From NCBI RefSeq assembly GCF_003254545.1, contig NZ_QJRH01000061.1:86702-150701 (forward strand): DNA of 64,000 bases, in the 5' to 3' direction. A program made the translations under genes and the position numbers. The notes under the pieces are model-generated. The model was not told the DNA's origin and did no database searches. It saw only the letters and a list, made by a program, of their open reading frames with translations. This DNA comes from Flavobacterium tistrianum. Its GTDB lineage: Bacteria > Bacteroidota > Bacteroidia > Flavobacteriales > Flavobacteriaceae. Of this stretch, positions 9,068 to 16,995 are shown in pieces (the stretch's first letter is position 1; the number at the start of each line of letters is the position of its first letter).

Positions 9068-10423
9068 ATGGCAAGATTTGAATTAAAGCTTCCTAAAATG
9101 GGAGAAAGTGTCGCTGAAGCAACCGTAACAAACTGGTTGAAAGAAGTTGGAGACAGAATTGAGGCTGATGAAGCCGTACTCGAAATTGCAACAGATAAAG
9201 TTGACAGCGAAGTGCCTAGTGAAGTATCAGGGATTTTAGTTGAGCAATTGTTTGGTAAAGATGATTTAGTGCAAGTAGGACAAACCATTGCTATTATTGA
9301 AACTGAAGGCGGAGAAACAGCAGCGCCAGAAACTGTAAATGCTGTTCAAGAAACTGCCGCTCCTGCAGAAGTTGCCGAAATCGAAAAAACAATCGAAGCG
9401 GTTAAAGAAACGGTAGCTTCTCAAGATTTTTCAGGATCAGATAAATTCTTTTCTCCATTAGTAAAAAATATTGCAAAAGAAGAAGGTCTTTCTTTAAACG
9501 AACTTGAAAATATTGCAGGTTCTGGAAAAGACGGACGTGTGACTAAAGAAGATATTCTAAAATACGTAGAAGATCGTAAATCGGGTGCTGTTCAAGCTCC
9601 TCAAACAGTTGAAGCTCCAAAAGCAGTTGCTGAAACTCCGAAAGTTGAAGCTCCGAAAGCAGTTGAGCCAATTGTTCAAAAAAGCCAGCAAGCGGTTCCA
9701 GTTTCTGTAAACGGTGCTGACGAAATTGTAGAAATGGACAGAATGCGTAAATTGATTTCAGGTTATATGGTAGCTTCGGTTCAGACTTCGGCTCACGTAC
9801 AATCTTTTATTGAAGTTGACGTAACAAACATTGTGAAATGGAGAGATAAAGTAAAAGCTGCATTTGAGAAAAGAGAAGGCGAGAAATTGACTTTTACTCC
9901 AATTATGATGGAAGCGGTTGCTAAAGCTTTAAAAGATTTTCCTGGAATGAATATATCTGTTGACGGAGATTATATCATTAAAAAGAAAAATATCAATTTA
10001 GGAATGGCGGCAGCGTTGCCAAACGGTAATTTAATTGTTCCTGTAATTAAAAATGCAGATCAGTTGAATTTGGTTGGAATGGCAAAAGCGGTTAACGACT
10101 TAGGAAATCGTGCGAAAGCTGGAAAACTAAAACCAGATGATACTCAAGGCGGAACTTACACGGTGACAAACGTTGGTACTTTTGGAAGTGTTTTCGGAAC
10201 GCCAATTATCAACCAGCCACAAGTAGGTATTCTAGCTCTTGGTGCAATTCGTAAAGTGCCTGCTGTTATTGAAACTCCAGAAGGTGACTTTATCGGAATT
10301 CGCCAAAAAATGTTCTTGTCGCACTCATATGATCATAGAGTTGTAGATGGGGCTTTAGGAGGAAGTTTTGTGAAAAGAGTAGCAGAATACTTAGAAGCTT
10401 TTGATGTTGATAGAGATTTCTAA
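9068..10423 (+). CDS. 2-oxoacid dehydrogenase E2 (dihydrolipoyl acyltransferase)
   Basis: 451 aa cytoplasmic core enzyme of a 2-oxoacid dehydrogenase complex; carries acyl groups on lipoyl-lysine and transfers them to CoA. The N-terminal lipoyl domain has EIATDKVDSEVP with lipoylation at Lys44. An Ala/Pro/Glu-rich linker leads to a peripheral-subunit-binding domain (SPLVKNIAKEEGLSLNELENIAG, ~residues 140-172). After a second Pro-Ala linker with repeated EAPKAV comes the catalytic domain, with active-site His423 and Asp427 in SYDHRVVDGA. No E1 or E3 gene is adjacent. The DKVDSEVPS lipoyl motif and general look fit branched-chain or 2-oxoglutarate types rather than pyruvate, but the substrate is not decided. 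A hairpin terminator follows. Confidence 0.95.
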   Translation: MARFELKLPKMGESVAEATVTNWLKEVGDRIEADEAVLEIATDKVDSEVPSEVSGILVEQLFGKDDLVQVGQTIAIIETEGGETAAPETVNAVQETAAPAEVAEIEKTIEAVKETVASQDFSGSDKFFSPLVKNIAKEEGLSLNELENIAGSGKDGRVTKEDILKYVEDRKSGAVQAPQTVEAPKAVAETPKVEAPKAVEPIVQKSQQAVPVSVNGADEIVEMDRMRKLISGYMVASVQTSAHVQSFIEVDVTNIVKWRDKVKAAFEKREGEKLTFTPIMMEAVAKALKDFPGMNISVDGDYIIKKKNINLGMAAALPNGNLIVPVIKNADQLNLVGMAKAVNDLGNRAKAGKLKPDDTQGGTYTVTNVGTFGSVFGTPIINQPQVGILALGAIRKVPAVIETPEGDFIGIRQKMFLSHSYDHRVVDGALGGSFVKRVAEYLEAFDVDRDF

Positions 10424-10444
10424 AATCATTTGAAAAATAAAATC

Positions 10445-10480
10445 AAATCCGATAGGTTTAAAACTTGTCGGATTTTTTTT
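10445..10480 (+). terminator. terminator after the E2 gene
   Basis: AAATCCGATAGG pairs (with G-T wobbles) with CTTGTCGGATTT and runs into a T tract, 22 nt after the stop. Confidence 0.7.
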
Positions 10481-10616
10481 CTTTTGTAAGAAAAGAATTA
10501 AGTGGAAATGCGTGGTAAGGTTGTAGGCTTATTTTAGAAAAAGTTAAAATCACGAATTGAAAGCTTTTTTTGGGCAAAAAAACTCAGAATAAAGGAAGAT
10601 ATTCCGCTTTAAAAAT

Positions 10617-10624
10617 TACATTTG
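10617..10624 (+). promoter_or_regulatory. -7 box TACATTTG for the exonuclease gene
   Basis: Exact TAnnTTTG, 20 nt before the ATG at 10645; short leader. Confidence 0.5.
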
Positions 10625-10644
10625 TAAACTTATAAAAATTAGAA

Positions 10645-11415
10645 ATGGAATTAAAACTTAACAAACCAATTTGCTTTTTTGATCTCGAAACAACGGGAAT
10701 TGATATCGGTAAAGATAGAATCGTAGAAATTTCAATATTCAAAGTTTTTCCTAACGGAAACAAAGAAAGTAAAACCTGGCTGGTAAATCCAACAATTCCA
10801 ATTCCTCCACAAACAACTGCAGTTCATGGTATCACTGACGAGAAAGTGGCCAATGAACCAACTTTTGCAGAACTTGCTCCGCACATTCACAATATGATAA
10901 AAGACAGTGATCTTGGCGGATTTAATTCAGATCGTTTCGATATTCCGCTTTTGGCAGAAGAATTGCTTCGCGCAGGAGTCGATTTTGACATGAAAAATAA
11001 AGTTTCTGTAGACGTTCAAACAATTTTTCACAAAATGGAAGAGCGTACATTAAGTGCGGCTTTAAAGTTCTATTGCGGAAAAAGTTTAGACAATGCGCAT
11101 TCGGCAGAAGCTGATACCATGGCGACTTACGAAATCTTGAAAGCGCAGTTAGATCGTTATCCAGAACTGGAAAACGATATAAAATCTTTATCTGAATTTA
11201 CAACACGTAAAAAAATAGCAGATTTTGCCGGAATGATTGCTTTTGATAAAGATGATGAAGAAATTTTTACTTTTGGAAAACATAAAGGTGCAAAAGTGGA
11301 GAAGGTTCTAGAAACAGAGCCAGGATATTTCAGCTGGATCCAAAATGCCGATTTTCCATTGTACACCAAAAAAGTTTTGACAGCAATTAAATTAAGAAAA
11401 TTAAATACGAAGTAA
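10645..11415 (+). CDS. DEDDh 3'-5' exonuclease (DnaQ fold, ExoX-like C-terminus)
   Basis: 256 aa cytoplasmic nuclease. Exo I is CFFDLETTGIDIGKDRIVEIS (catalytic Asp and Glu at residues ~12-14), Exo II is GGFNSDRFDIPLLAEEL (~91-107), and Exo III is AHSAEADTMATYEIL with the DEDDh histidine and aspartate (~150-165). The C-terminal ~60 residues, FTFGKHKGAKVEKVLETEPGYFSWI, match the small domain after the nuclease core of ExoX/DNA polymerase epsilon-like proteins. Free-standing gene, so a repair or nucleic-acid turnover role is more likely than polymerase proofreading. Confidence 0.92.
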   Translation: MELKLNKPICFFDLETTGIDIGKDRIVEISIFKVFPNGNKESKTWLVNPTIPIPPQTTAVHGITDEKVANEPTFAELAPHIHNMIKDSDLGGFNSDRFDIPLLAEELLRAGVDFDMKNKVSVDVQTIFHKMEERTLSAALKFYCGKSLDNAHSAEADTMATYEILKAQLDRYPELENDIKSLSEFTTRKKIADFAGMIAFDKDDEEIFTFGKHKGAKVEKVLETEPGYFSWIQNADFPLYTKKVLTAIKLRKLNTK

Positions 11416-11426
11416 GCTTCTAAGGT

Positions 11427-11492
11427 GCTAAGTTTCTAAGGTTCTGAGTTTTTGCCTTAGAAACTTAGCGTCTTAGCATCTTAGAACCTTAA
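11427..11492. repeat. hairpin repeat between exonuclease and FAH genes
   Basis: GCTAAGTTTCTAAGG (11427-11441) is an exact inverted copy of CCTTAGAAACTTAGC (11455-11469); the right side continues with variants of CTTAGCATCTTAGAACC. A related half-element lies at 39276-39307. It ends just before the ATG at 11498, so the hairpin would fold at the ribosome-binding region of the FAH gene if transcribed. Confidence 0.7.
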
Positions 11493-11497
11493 AAGAA

Positions 11498-12109
11498 ATG
11501 AAAATCATTTGTGTCGGCAGAAATTATGCCAATCATATAGAAGAGTTGAAAAACGAACGTCCCAGTGAGCCTGTTGTTTTTATGAAGCCAGATTCTGCGG
11601 TTTTGCTGAAACAGCATCCGTTTGTTATTCCCGAATTTTCCGAAGATGTTCATCATGAAGTTGAAATAATCGTAAAGATTAACAAAGTCGGAAAATATAT
11701 TGAACCAAAATTTGCTCATAAATATTATGATGAAATTAGCGTAGGAATCGATTTTACAGCACGAGACTTGCAAAGTAAATTGAAAGAAAAAGGACTTCCG
11801 TGGGAAAAAGCCAAGGCATTTGACGGTTCTGCGGTTATTGGAGATTTTTTGCCAAAAACTGATTTTGTTTCTGTGGAAAATCTTAATTTTGAATTAAGAA
11901 GCAATTCAGAAGTGGTTCAAAAAGGAAACTCAAGTATGATGCTTTGGAAGATTGATGAATTAATCGCTCACGTGTCTCAGTTTTTTACTTTAAAAATTGG
12001 AGATATTATTTTTACAGGAACACCGGCAGGTGTTGCGGCTGTAAAACCAAATGACATTTTAGAAGGCTTTTTAGAAGATAAAAAATTATTCAGAATACAA
12101 GTAAAATAA
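11498..12109 (+). CDS. fumarylacetoacetate hydrolase (FAH) family protein
   Basis: 203 aa, the short single-domain form (acylpyruvase/YcgM-like) that hydrolyses or decarboxylates 2,4-diketo acids. Metal ligands are visible in HHEVEIIVKI (residues ~50-59) and in GIDFTARDLQ (~88-97). The substrate loop follows at GLPWEKAKAFDGSAVIGDF. The closing IGDIIFTGTPAGVAAV (~165-180) is the family signature. Its stop overlaps by one base the ATG of the Hpt-domain gene (TAATG), so the two are translationally coupled. The exact substrate cannot be told. Confidence 0.92.
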   Translation: MKIICVGRNYANHIEELKNERPSEPVVFMKPDSAVLLKQHPFVIPEFSEDVHHEVEIIVKINKVGKYIEPKFAHKYYDEISVGIDFTARDLQSKLKEKGLPWEKAKAFDGSAVIGDFLPKTDFVSVENLNFELRSNSEVVQKGNSSMMLWKIDELIAHVSQFFTLKIGDIIFTGTPAGVAAVKPNDILEGFLEDKKLFRIQVK

Positions 12110-12453
12110 TGGCTTTAAAGTACAACCTTTCGAAAGTTTATGCGCTTTCAGATAACGATCCTGAATTTGTAAATCAGATTTTAACTTTATTTGTTACAGA
12201 AGTTCCGGAAGATTTAAAACAAATTAAAGAAGGAATTAAAAAGAAGGATCATAAATATGCATATTCGTATGCGCACAAAATAAAGCCAACATTAGATTTA
12301 ATGGGGTTAAATGTAGCTTTTGAAGAAATCTTGCAAGTAGAGGCGTGGACAAAAGCTGAAGGCAAGAAAAAAGATATTATTGAAACTTTTAAAAGTATTA
12401 AAGTACAAGTAAAAGAAGCGATAAAAGAAATTAAAAAAGATTTTGATCTTTAA
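12109..12453 (+). CDS. orphan histidine phosphotransfer (Hpt) domain protein
   Basis: 114 aa, all-helical. The Hpt motif AYAHKIKPTLDLMGL carries the phospho-accepting His56; lysines follow at +1 and +3 as in true Hpt domains. Such proteins relay phosphate between a hybrid kinase receiver and a response regulator. No kinase or regulator lies nearby: the only two-component pair in the window (31301-33249) is of the classical type that needs no Hpt. Coupled to the upstream FAH gene by a TAATG overlap. A hairpin terminator at 12461-12504 ends the unit. Confidence 0.9.
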   Translation: MALKYNLSKVYALSDNDPEFVNQILTLFVTEVPEDLKQIKEGIKKKDHKYAYSYAHKIKPTLDLMGLNVAFEEILQVEAWTKAEGKKKDIIETFKSIKVQVKEAIKEIKKDFDL

Positions 12454-12460
12454 TATAAAA

Positions 12461-12504
12461 TTTGACTTATTCCTGATTTTTTTAAAATTAAGGAATAAGT
12501 CAAA
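12461..12504 (+). terminator. terminator after the Hpt gene
   Basis: TTTGACTTATTCCT (12461-12474) and AGGAATAAGTCAAA (12491-12504) are exact inverted copies; T-rich sequence follows. Confidence 0.75.
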
Positions 12505-12638
12505 ATCATTTTTTAAATTTTGTAAGCGGCTTATAGTCTGTAAAAGCTGTTAATACCTTCCTCCAAGACAAAATTTAAATTTTCTACTTATAAATTATAG
12601 TCTTGCTTAATGTAAGAATCAAAAAATATTTTACTGAT

Positions 12639-13892
12639 ATGAAAGCAGCAATTATTACTATTGGAGATGAAATCTTAATTGGCCAAATCGTCGATACAAA
12701 TTCGGCTTTTATTGCTAAATCACTCGATAGAATTGGAGTTGAGGTGGCAGAAATGCTGTCGATAAGCGATGATAAAAAACATATTTTAGACACTTTTGCG
12801 CAATTGCAAAACAAAGTTGATGTTGTGATTGTAACAGGTGGACTAGGTCCAACAAAAGATGACGTTACCAAGAAAACATTCTGTGAGTATTTTAATGACG
12901 AGTTGGTTGTAGATCAAAAAGTTTTAGCTCACGTTACAGAACTGATAGAAGGTTTTTATAAAAGGCCAATTTCTCAAATGAACAAAGATCAGGCTTTGGT
13001 TCCGTCAACTTGTACGGTGTTGCATAATAAAGTGGGGACGGCTCCGGGAATGTGGATGAAGAAAGAAAATACCGTTTTTATTTCGCTTCCAGGAGTTCCG
13101 TATGAAATGAAATATTTGGTAGAGGAAGAAATAATTCCAAAAATTGTCCGAGAATACAAACGCCCTTATATTATTCACAAAACCATATTAACGTATGGTC
13201 AAGGCGAAAGTTTAGTTGCAGAACGTATTGAGCAATGGGAAAACAATCTTCCAGAATTTATAAAATTGGCTTATCTGCCAAATCCAGGACGAGTTCGTCT
13301 CCGTCTAACAGCCCGTGGAACGAATAAGGAAGACTTAGAAGAGGCTATAGAAAGTAATGTGCAATCATTGGACGCCATAATTCATGATATAATTGTGGGC
13401 TACGACGAAAATGAAACTATCGAAACCGTAATTGGCAAATTGCTTTCTAAACAAAATAAAACAATCTCAACTGCAGAAAGTTGTACAGGAGGAAGAATTG
13501 CTTCCCTGCTGTCGTCTGTTCCGGGTTCGTCAAGCTATTTCAAAGGTAGCGTTGTGTCTTATGCAACAGAAACGAAAGTAAATGTTTTAGGGGTAGCTCA
13601 AGATTTGATAGACCAGTTTTCGGTAGTTAGTGCTGAGGTGGCATCAGTTATGGCTTTGAATGTTAAAGCGTTGCTGAAAACCGACTATGCGCTGGCAACG
13701 ACGGGTAATGCAGGGCCTTCTAAAGGAGATTCTGATGCCGAAATTGGCACTGTTTTTATCGCTTTAGCGACGCCAGACGGAGTAATTGTGGAAGAATTTA
13801 ACTTCGGACAACCGCGTGAAAAAGTGATAGATAGGGCAACTGTTAAGAGTTTGGAAATATTACAGAAAGAAATTTTAAAATTTGTGCAATAA
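12639..13892 (+). CDS. cinA: CinA family nicotinamide-nucleotide amidohydrolase
   Basis: 417 aa from the ATG at 12639; an in-frame TTG 12 codons upstream is not needed because [21 protein letters not shown] is the standard N-terminus. The first ~170 residues form the MoCF-like COG1058 domain ([34 protein letters not shown]). The last ~160 form the PncC domain that deamidates NMN to nicotinate mononucleotide ([61 protein letters not shown]). Length and both domains are complete. It sits directly upstream of the rpmB-rpmG cluster, a common order in Bacteroidota, but rpmB has its own promoter. Confidence 0.95.
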   Translation: MKAAIITIGDEILIGQIVDTNSAFIAKSLDRIGVEVAEMLSISDDKKHILDTFAQLQNKVDVVIVTGGLGPTKDDVTKKTFCEYFNDELVVDQKVLAHVTELIEGFYKRPISQMNKDQALVPSTCTVLHNKVGTAPGMWMKKENTVFISLPGVPYEMKYLVEEEIIPKIVREYKRPYIIHKTILTYGQGESLVAERIEQWENNLPEFIKLAYLPNPGRVRLRLTARGTNKEDLEEAIESNVQSLDAIIHDIIVGYDENETIETVIGKLLSKQNKTISTAESCTGGRIASLLSSVPGSSSYFKGSVVSYATETKVNVLGVAQDLIDQFSVVSAEVASVMALNVKALLKTDYALATTGNAGPSKGDSDAEIGTVFIALATPDGVIVEEFNFGQPREKVIDRATVKSLEILQKEILKFVQ

Positions 13893-13896
13893 TTTT

Positions 13897-13927
13897 TTGC
13901 TACAATGGTTTATTTTTCTTTTCTTTG
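13897..13927 (+). promoter_or_regulatory. ribosomal-protein promoter upstream of rpmB
   Basis: TTG at 13897-13899, a 20-nt spacer, then TTTCTTTG (13920-13927, one mismatch to TAnnTTTG) followed by CACCC. It lies entirely between the cinA stop and the rpmB ATG, about 36 nt upstream of the latter. Confidence 0.5.
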
Positions 13928-13963
13928 CACCCTGATTTTGAATAACGATAAAAGATAAGTATA

Positions 13964-14200
13964 ATGTCAAGAGTTTGTGACCTTACAGGTAAAAGAGCGA
14001 TGGTAGGAAATAACGTTTCTCACGCTATGAACAAAACTAAGAGAAAGTTTTCTGTAAACTTAGTTAAAAAGCGTTTTTATCTTCCAGAAGAAGATAGATG
14101 GATTACTCTTAGAGTAGCAGCATCTACGATAAAAACAATTAATAAAAATGGAATCACTGCAGTTTTGAAAAAAGCGCAGTCAGAAGGATTTATCAAATAA
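13964..14200 (+). CDS. rpmB: 50S ribosomal protein L28
   Basis: 78 aa component of the large ribosomal subunit. N-terminus [24 protein letters not shown] is diagnostic; it keeps a single Cys instead of the CxxC zinc pair, so it is the zinc-free form. First gene of rpmB-rpmG-DUF4295, 27 nt before rpmG. Confidence 0.98.
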   Translation: MSRVCDLTGKRAMVGNNVSHAMNKTKRKFSVNLVKKRFYLPEEDRWITLRVAASTIKTINKNGITAVLKKAQSEGFIK

Positions 14201-14227
14201 TCTTTTCCTAAATAAATATATAGCAAG

Positions 14228-14410
14228 ATGGCAAAGAAAGGTAATAGAATCCAAGTAATTTTAGAATGTACTGAGCACAAAACTTCTGGTGTTCCAGGAA
14301 CTTCTAGATATATTACAACTAAGAACAAAAAAAATACTCCAGATAGATTAGAGATTAAAAAATTTAATCCAATCTTAAAAAGAGTAACTGTTCATAAAGA
14401 AATTAAGTAA
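14228..14410 (+). CDS. rpmG: 50S ribosomal protein L33
   Basis: 60 aa large-subunit protein. [18 protein letters not shown], then [23 protein letters not shown], is the standard L33 pattern. Only one Cys is left of the two CxxC zinc pairs, so this is the zinc-independent form, matching the zinc-free L28 next to it. Confidence 0.98.
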
Positions 14411-14485
14411 TAATTAGAGATTTTGATAAAATCTCAAATGGTTTTTCATTTGAAGATTTATTGAATTTCAAATAACATTTGAATC

Positions 14486-14638
14486 ATGGCAAAGAAAACC
14501 GTAGCATCGTTACAAACAGCTTCTAAGAGATTGTCAAAAGCCATCAAAATGGTAAAATCTCCTAAAACTGGTGCATATACATTCGTAGAATCTATTATGG
14601 CTCCTGAAGAAGTTGATGAATTCTTGAAAAAGAAATAA
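14486..14638 (+). CDS. DUF4295 family small basic protein (probable ribosomal component)
   Basis: 50 aa, read directly from the sequence: starts MAKKTVASLQTASKRLSK, ends EEVDEFLKKK, stop TAA at 14636-14638. Very basic, as expected for an rRNA-binding protein. DUF4295 is restricted to Bacteroidota and nearly always follows rpmG. From memory, F. johnsoniae ribosome structures assign this family to the large subunit under the name bL38; I cannot confirm that here. It lies 75 nt after rpmG and just before the operon terminator. Confidence 0.92.
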   Translation: MAKKTVASLQTASKRLSKAIKMVKSPKTGAYTFVESIMAPEEVDEFLKKK

Positions 14639-14657
14639 TTACAATTACATTATATAG

Positions 14658-14692
14658 AAAAGCTACTTTCATTCGGAAGTAGCTTTTTTATT
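14658..14692 (+). terminator. terminator of the rpmB-rpmG-DUF4295 operon
   Basis: AAAAGCTACTTTC (14658-14670), a 4-nt loop, then GGAAGTAGCTTTT (14675-14687) and a T run, 19 nt after the DUF4295 stop. Confidence 0.8.
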
Positions 14693-14695
14693 ACC

Positions 14696-14703
14696 TATAT
14701 TTG
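14696..14703 (+). promoter_or_regulatory. -7 box TATATTTG for ftsY
   Basis: Exact TAnnTTTG immediately after the ribosomal operon terminator, implying ftsY is transcribed independently with a leader of about 115 nt. Confidence 0.45.
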
Positions 14704-14824
14704 TCTAAAAATTTAAAGAATCGTAACAATTGGCTCTTTTTAAGGAAACCATTGCACTTTCTTTAAAGATTTGGATTTCTTGTATGGAAATCGAGAAATC
14801 TAATAATCTAATAAACTACAAAAA

Positions 14825-15778
14825 ATGAGTTTTTTTAAAAAATTATTCTCTAGCGAAAAAAAAGAAACTTTAGACAAAGGTCTTGAAAAAACAAAAACTA
14901 CTTTTTTCTCAAAATTAAGCAAAGCCGTTGCTGGAAAATCTAAAGTTGACGATGATGTTTTAGATGATCTTGAAGAAGTTCTGGTTGGTTCTGATGTTGG
15001 GGTAAATACAACATTGAAAATCATTCAAAGAATTGAAAAACGTGTTGCTGAAGATAAATATCTAGGAACAGACGAATTAAATCAGATTCTTCGTGATGAA
15101 ATTGGCGCTTTGTTGTCTGAAACGAATACAGGTGAAGCAACAGAATTCGAAATTCCGAAAGATAAAAAGCCATATGTTTTAATGGTTGTTGGAGTAAATG
15201 GAGTTGGAAAAACAACTACGATTGGTAAATTGGCTTATCAATTTAAAAAAGCAGGTCATAATGTAGTTTTAGGAGCTGCAGATACATTTCGTGCGGCTGC
15301 GATTGATCAGTTGCAGGTTTGGGCAGATCGTGTAAATGTGCCTATTGTAAGACAGCAAATGGGTAGTGATCCTGCTTCTGTAGCTTTTGATACTTTGCAA
15401 TCTGCTGTGGCTCAAAATGCAGATGTTGTTATTATTGATACTGCTGGCCGTCTTCATAACAAGATCAATTTGATGAATGAGCTTACAAAAGTAAAACGTG
15501 TAATGCAGAAAGTGGTAGCAGACGCGCCTCATGACGTACTTTTAGTTTTAGACGGATCAACAGGACAAAATGCTTTTGAACAAGCAAAACAATTTACAGC
15601 TGCAACAGAAGTTACTTCACTTGCTGTAACTAAATTGGACGGAACTGCAAAAGGAGGAGTTGTAATTGGTATTTCTGATCAATTTCAAATTCCGGTGAAA
15701 TACATTGGTGTCGGCGAAGGAATTGAAGATTTACAAGTCTTTAATAAATATGAATTCGTTGATAGTTTCTTTAAATAA
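14825..15778 (+). CDS. ftsY: signal recognition particle receptor FtsY
   Basis: 317 aa GTPase that docks SRP-ribosome complexes at the inner membrane. The short N-terminus (MSFFKKLFSSEKKETLDKGLEK) lacks the long acidic A domain of E. coli FtsY but keeps a basic amphipathic start that can bind membrane. N domain ~20-95. G domain: GVNGVGKTTTIGKLA (G1, ~residues 122-136), DTFRAAAIDQLQ, DTAGRLHNK (G3), TKLDGTAKGG (G4). Complete by family length. A 54-aa membrane protein gene follows after 6 nt. Confidence 0.97.
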   Translation: MSFFKKLFSSEKKETLDKGLEKTKTTFFSKLSKAVAGKSKVDDDVLDDLEEVLVGSDVGVNTTLKIIQRIEKRVAEDKYLGTDELNQILRDEIGALLSETNTGEATEFEIPKDKKPYVLMVVGVNGVGKTTTIGKLAYQFKKAGHNVVLGAADTFRAAAIDQLQVWADRVNVPIVRQQMGSDPASVAFDTLQSAVAQNADVVIIDTAGRLHNKINLMNELTKVKRVMQKVVADAPHDVLLVLDGSTGQNAFEQAKQFTAATEVTSLAVTKLDGTAKGGVVIGISDQFQIPVKYIGVGEGIEDLQVFNKYEFVDSFFK

Positions 15779-15784
15779 TTTATA

Positions 15785-15949
15785 ATGAAAAATATATCGG
15801 CTCTAACGTTCTATTTTGCTAGTGTAATATCTTTTGTTCTGGCAAATGTTTTAAAGGATAAAAATATTTCAGTATACTATATTCTATTGGTTTTGGGTAT
15901 TGTTTTATTCTTTTTAGGAGTTCTTAAAAGAATAAAAAATAACCGATAG
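15785..15949 (+). CDS. 54-aa two-helix membrane protein
   Basis: Read directly: ATG at 15785, TAG at 15947. The protein starts MKNISALTFYFASVISF and ends KRIKNNR. Two hydrophobic helices (about residues 5-22 and 30-48) with a short KDKN turn and a basic tail: a small inner-membrane protein with both ends probably cytoplasmic. It begins 6 nt after the ftsY stop, is followed 12 nt later by a long terminator stem, and so looks like the last gene of the ftsY transcript. No function known to me. Confidence 0.7.
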   Translation: MKNISALTFYFASVISFVLANVLKDKNISVYYILLVLGIVLFFLGVLKRIKNNR

Positions 15950-15960
15950 GTCGTATGATT

Positions 15961-16030
15961 CAAAAAGAAAAGAGTTTTGGAAAACTAAAGTTTGGACTGC
16001 TTTTAATTTTTCAAAACTCTTTTCTTTTTG
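15961..16030 (+). terminator. long-stem terminator after the ftsY unit
   Basis: A 19-bp perfect inverted repeat: CAAAAAGAAAAGAGTTTTG (15961-15979) and its complement at 16012-16030, separated by 32 nt, followed by T-rich DNA. It separates the rightward ftsY unit from the leftward lipoprotein gene and could serve both strands. Confidence 0.75.
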
Positions 16031-16064
16031 GTTTGTTTTTTTTGTTTGAATATATAATAAAAGT

Positions 16065-16619
16065 TTACTTTCTTTCGAATTTATTCTTTTCAAGTCCTTT
16101 TAATAATGGATGGCTAAAATCTTTATTAAGTTCCCATTTAGTACCATCAGTAAAAACGATATGATAAGCTCTGATTTCAATGATTTTATCTGCATCTGTG
16201 GAAAAATCTTCCCAAAATTCAGTTCTCAATTGACCAGGCTTTAATAAATGGGTCGAATTTTCTGTAAATCTTCCTTCTCCATAAAAAGACCTTCCACTTG
16301 CAGGTTCTTCAAATGAATTGATGCAGAACCATTCAAGTTTAATGGCTTTTATACTTTTTTGTCCTGTGTTTTTAAAAATTAAACTAATATCTTTATGTTG
16401 GGAATAGTCATTTTTGTGCAGTGTTGCTCTTATGATTTTTATTGGTGATGTCTGATTGTTTTTTTTAGCCAGTGTATCTTTGGGTTTTAAAATTGGTGTA
16501 CTATTGGTTAGGCTTTTTGCTAATTTTGAATTTTTTTGATCTTTTTTTGGCTGTATTGGTTTGTTGCATCTTATAAATAGAGCAAAAATGCTAAAAAGCA
16601 GTATCAATATGTTTTTCAT
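16065..16619 (-). CDS. hypothetical secreted protein or lipoprotein
   Basis: 184 aa. Hydrophobic start MKNILILLFSIFALFIRC; the Cys at 18 could be a lipobox, though Arg at -1 is unusual. A Lys/Pro/Asn-rich linker of ~45 residues is followed by a beta-rich domain (LHKNDYSQHKDISLIFKNTGQKSIKAIKLEWFCIN...) like a small Ig-type/FxLYD-like fold: a comparison-of-tone phrase FKNTGQKSIKAIKLE is typical of such domains. It ends VFTDGTKWELNKDFSHP. Convergent with the ftsY unit. No function assigned. Confidence 0.75.
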   Translation of the reverse strand: MKNILILLFSIFALFIRCNKPIQPKKDQKNSKLAKSLTNSTPILKPKDTLAKKNNQTSPIKIIRATLHKNDYSQHKDISLIFKNTGQKSIKAIKLEWFCINSFEEPASGRSFYGEGRFTENSTHLLKPGQLRTEFWEDFSTDADKIIEIRAYHIVFTDGTKWELNKDFSHPLLKGLEKNKFERK

Positions 16620-16830
16620 TTTTAATTCTGAAATTTAGGTTTGGGTTGTGAATTTATTTTTATGGTAAATTTGATGATTTATTTTTGAGACTAAAGTTCT
16701 CTAAAATTTATTGAGATTTTGACTCTTTATAAGTTTTTATACTGTTAGAATAAGTTTTTTTATTATGAAAAAGTTGTTGTTTTCATGAAATAATTAATGA
16801 GTAAAACATTTTATTTGATAATTATAAAAT
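16620..16830. other. AT-rich spacer, nothing recognised
   Basis: Between the two divergent lipoprotein genes. No open frame with coding character, no strong hairpin. The promoter and repeat for the rightward gene lie after it. Confidence 0.5.
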
Positions 16831-16838
16831 TACCTTTG
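16831..16838 (+). promoter_or_regulatory. -7 box TACCTTTG upstream of the repeat-containing leader
   Basis: Exact TAnnTTTG. A start near 16845 would put the repeat at 16868-16953 inside the 5' leader of the 16996 gene. Confidence 0.5.
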
Positions 16839-16867
16839 TAGTTCAAGAAAAATTTCTTTTGAAAACG

Positions 16868-16953
16868 GGAGCCCTAGTCCTGATGGGAGCGGCATCCTTT
16901 TGTGTCCGCCGCGCCGGATACAAAAGATACAGCGGACAGCAGGAATCAGCTCC
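16868..16953 (+). repeat. REP-like hairpin element, copy A
   Basis: About 86 bp bounded by GGAGC/GCTCC. The central stem CTTTTGTGTCCG (16898 on) pairs with CGGATACAAAAG. The same architecture is found in reverse at 47459-47542 (copy B) and in a variant at 39173-39266 (copy C). Its GC-rich centre contrasts with the surrounding AT-rich DNA. Confidence 0.75.
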
Positions 16954-16995
16954 TAAATCTTCAATTTCATTTTTAAAGAAAAAAGAATAAATTTT

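Noticed and set aside
12603..12638. Upstream TTG start of cinA
   Set aside because: The 12 extra codons do not belong to the family; ATG 12639 gives the standard N-terminus.
15955..16164. 69-aa forward frame
   Set aside because: Made of the terminator stem and the end of the opposite lipoprotein gene.
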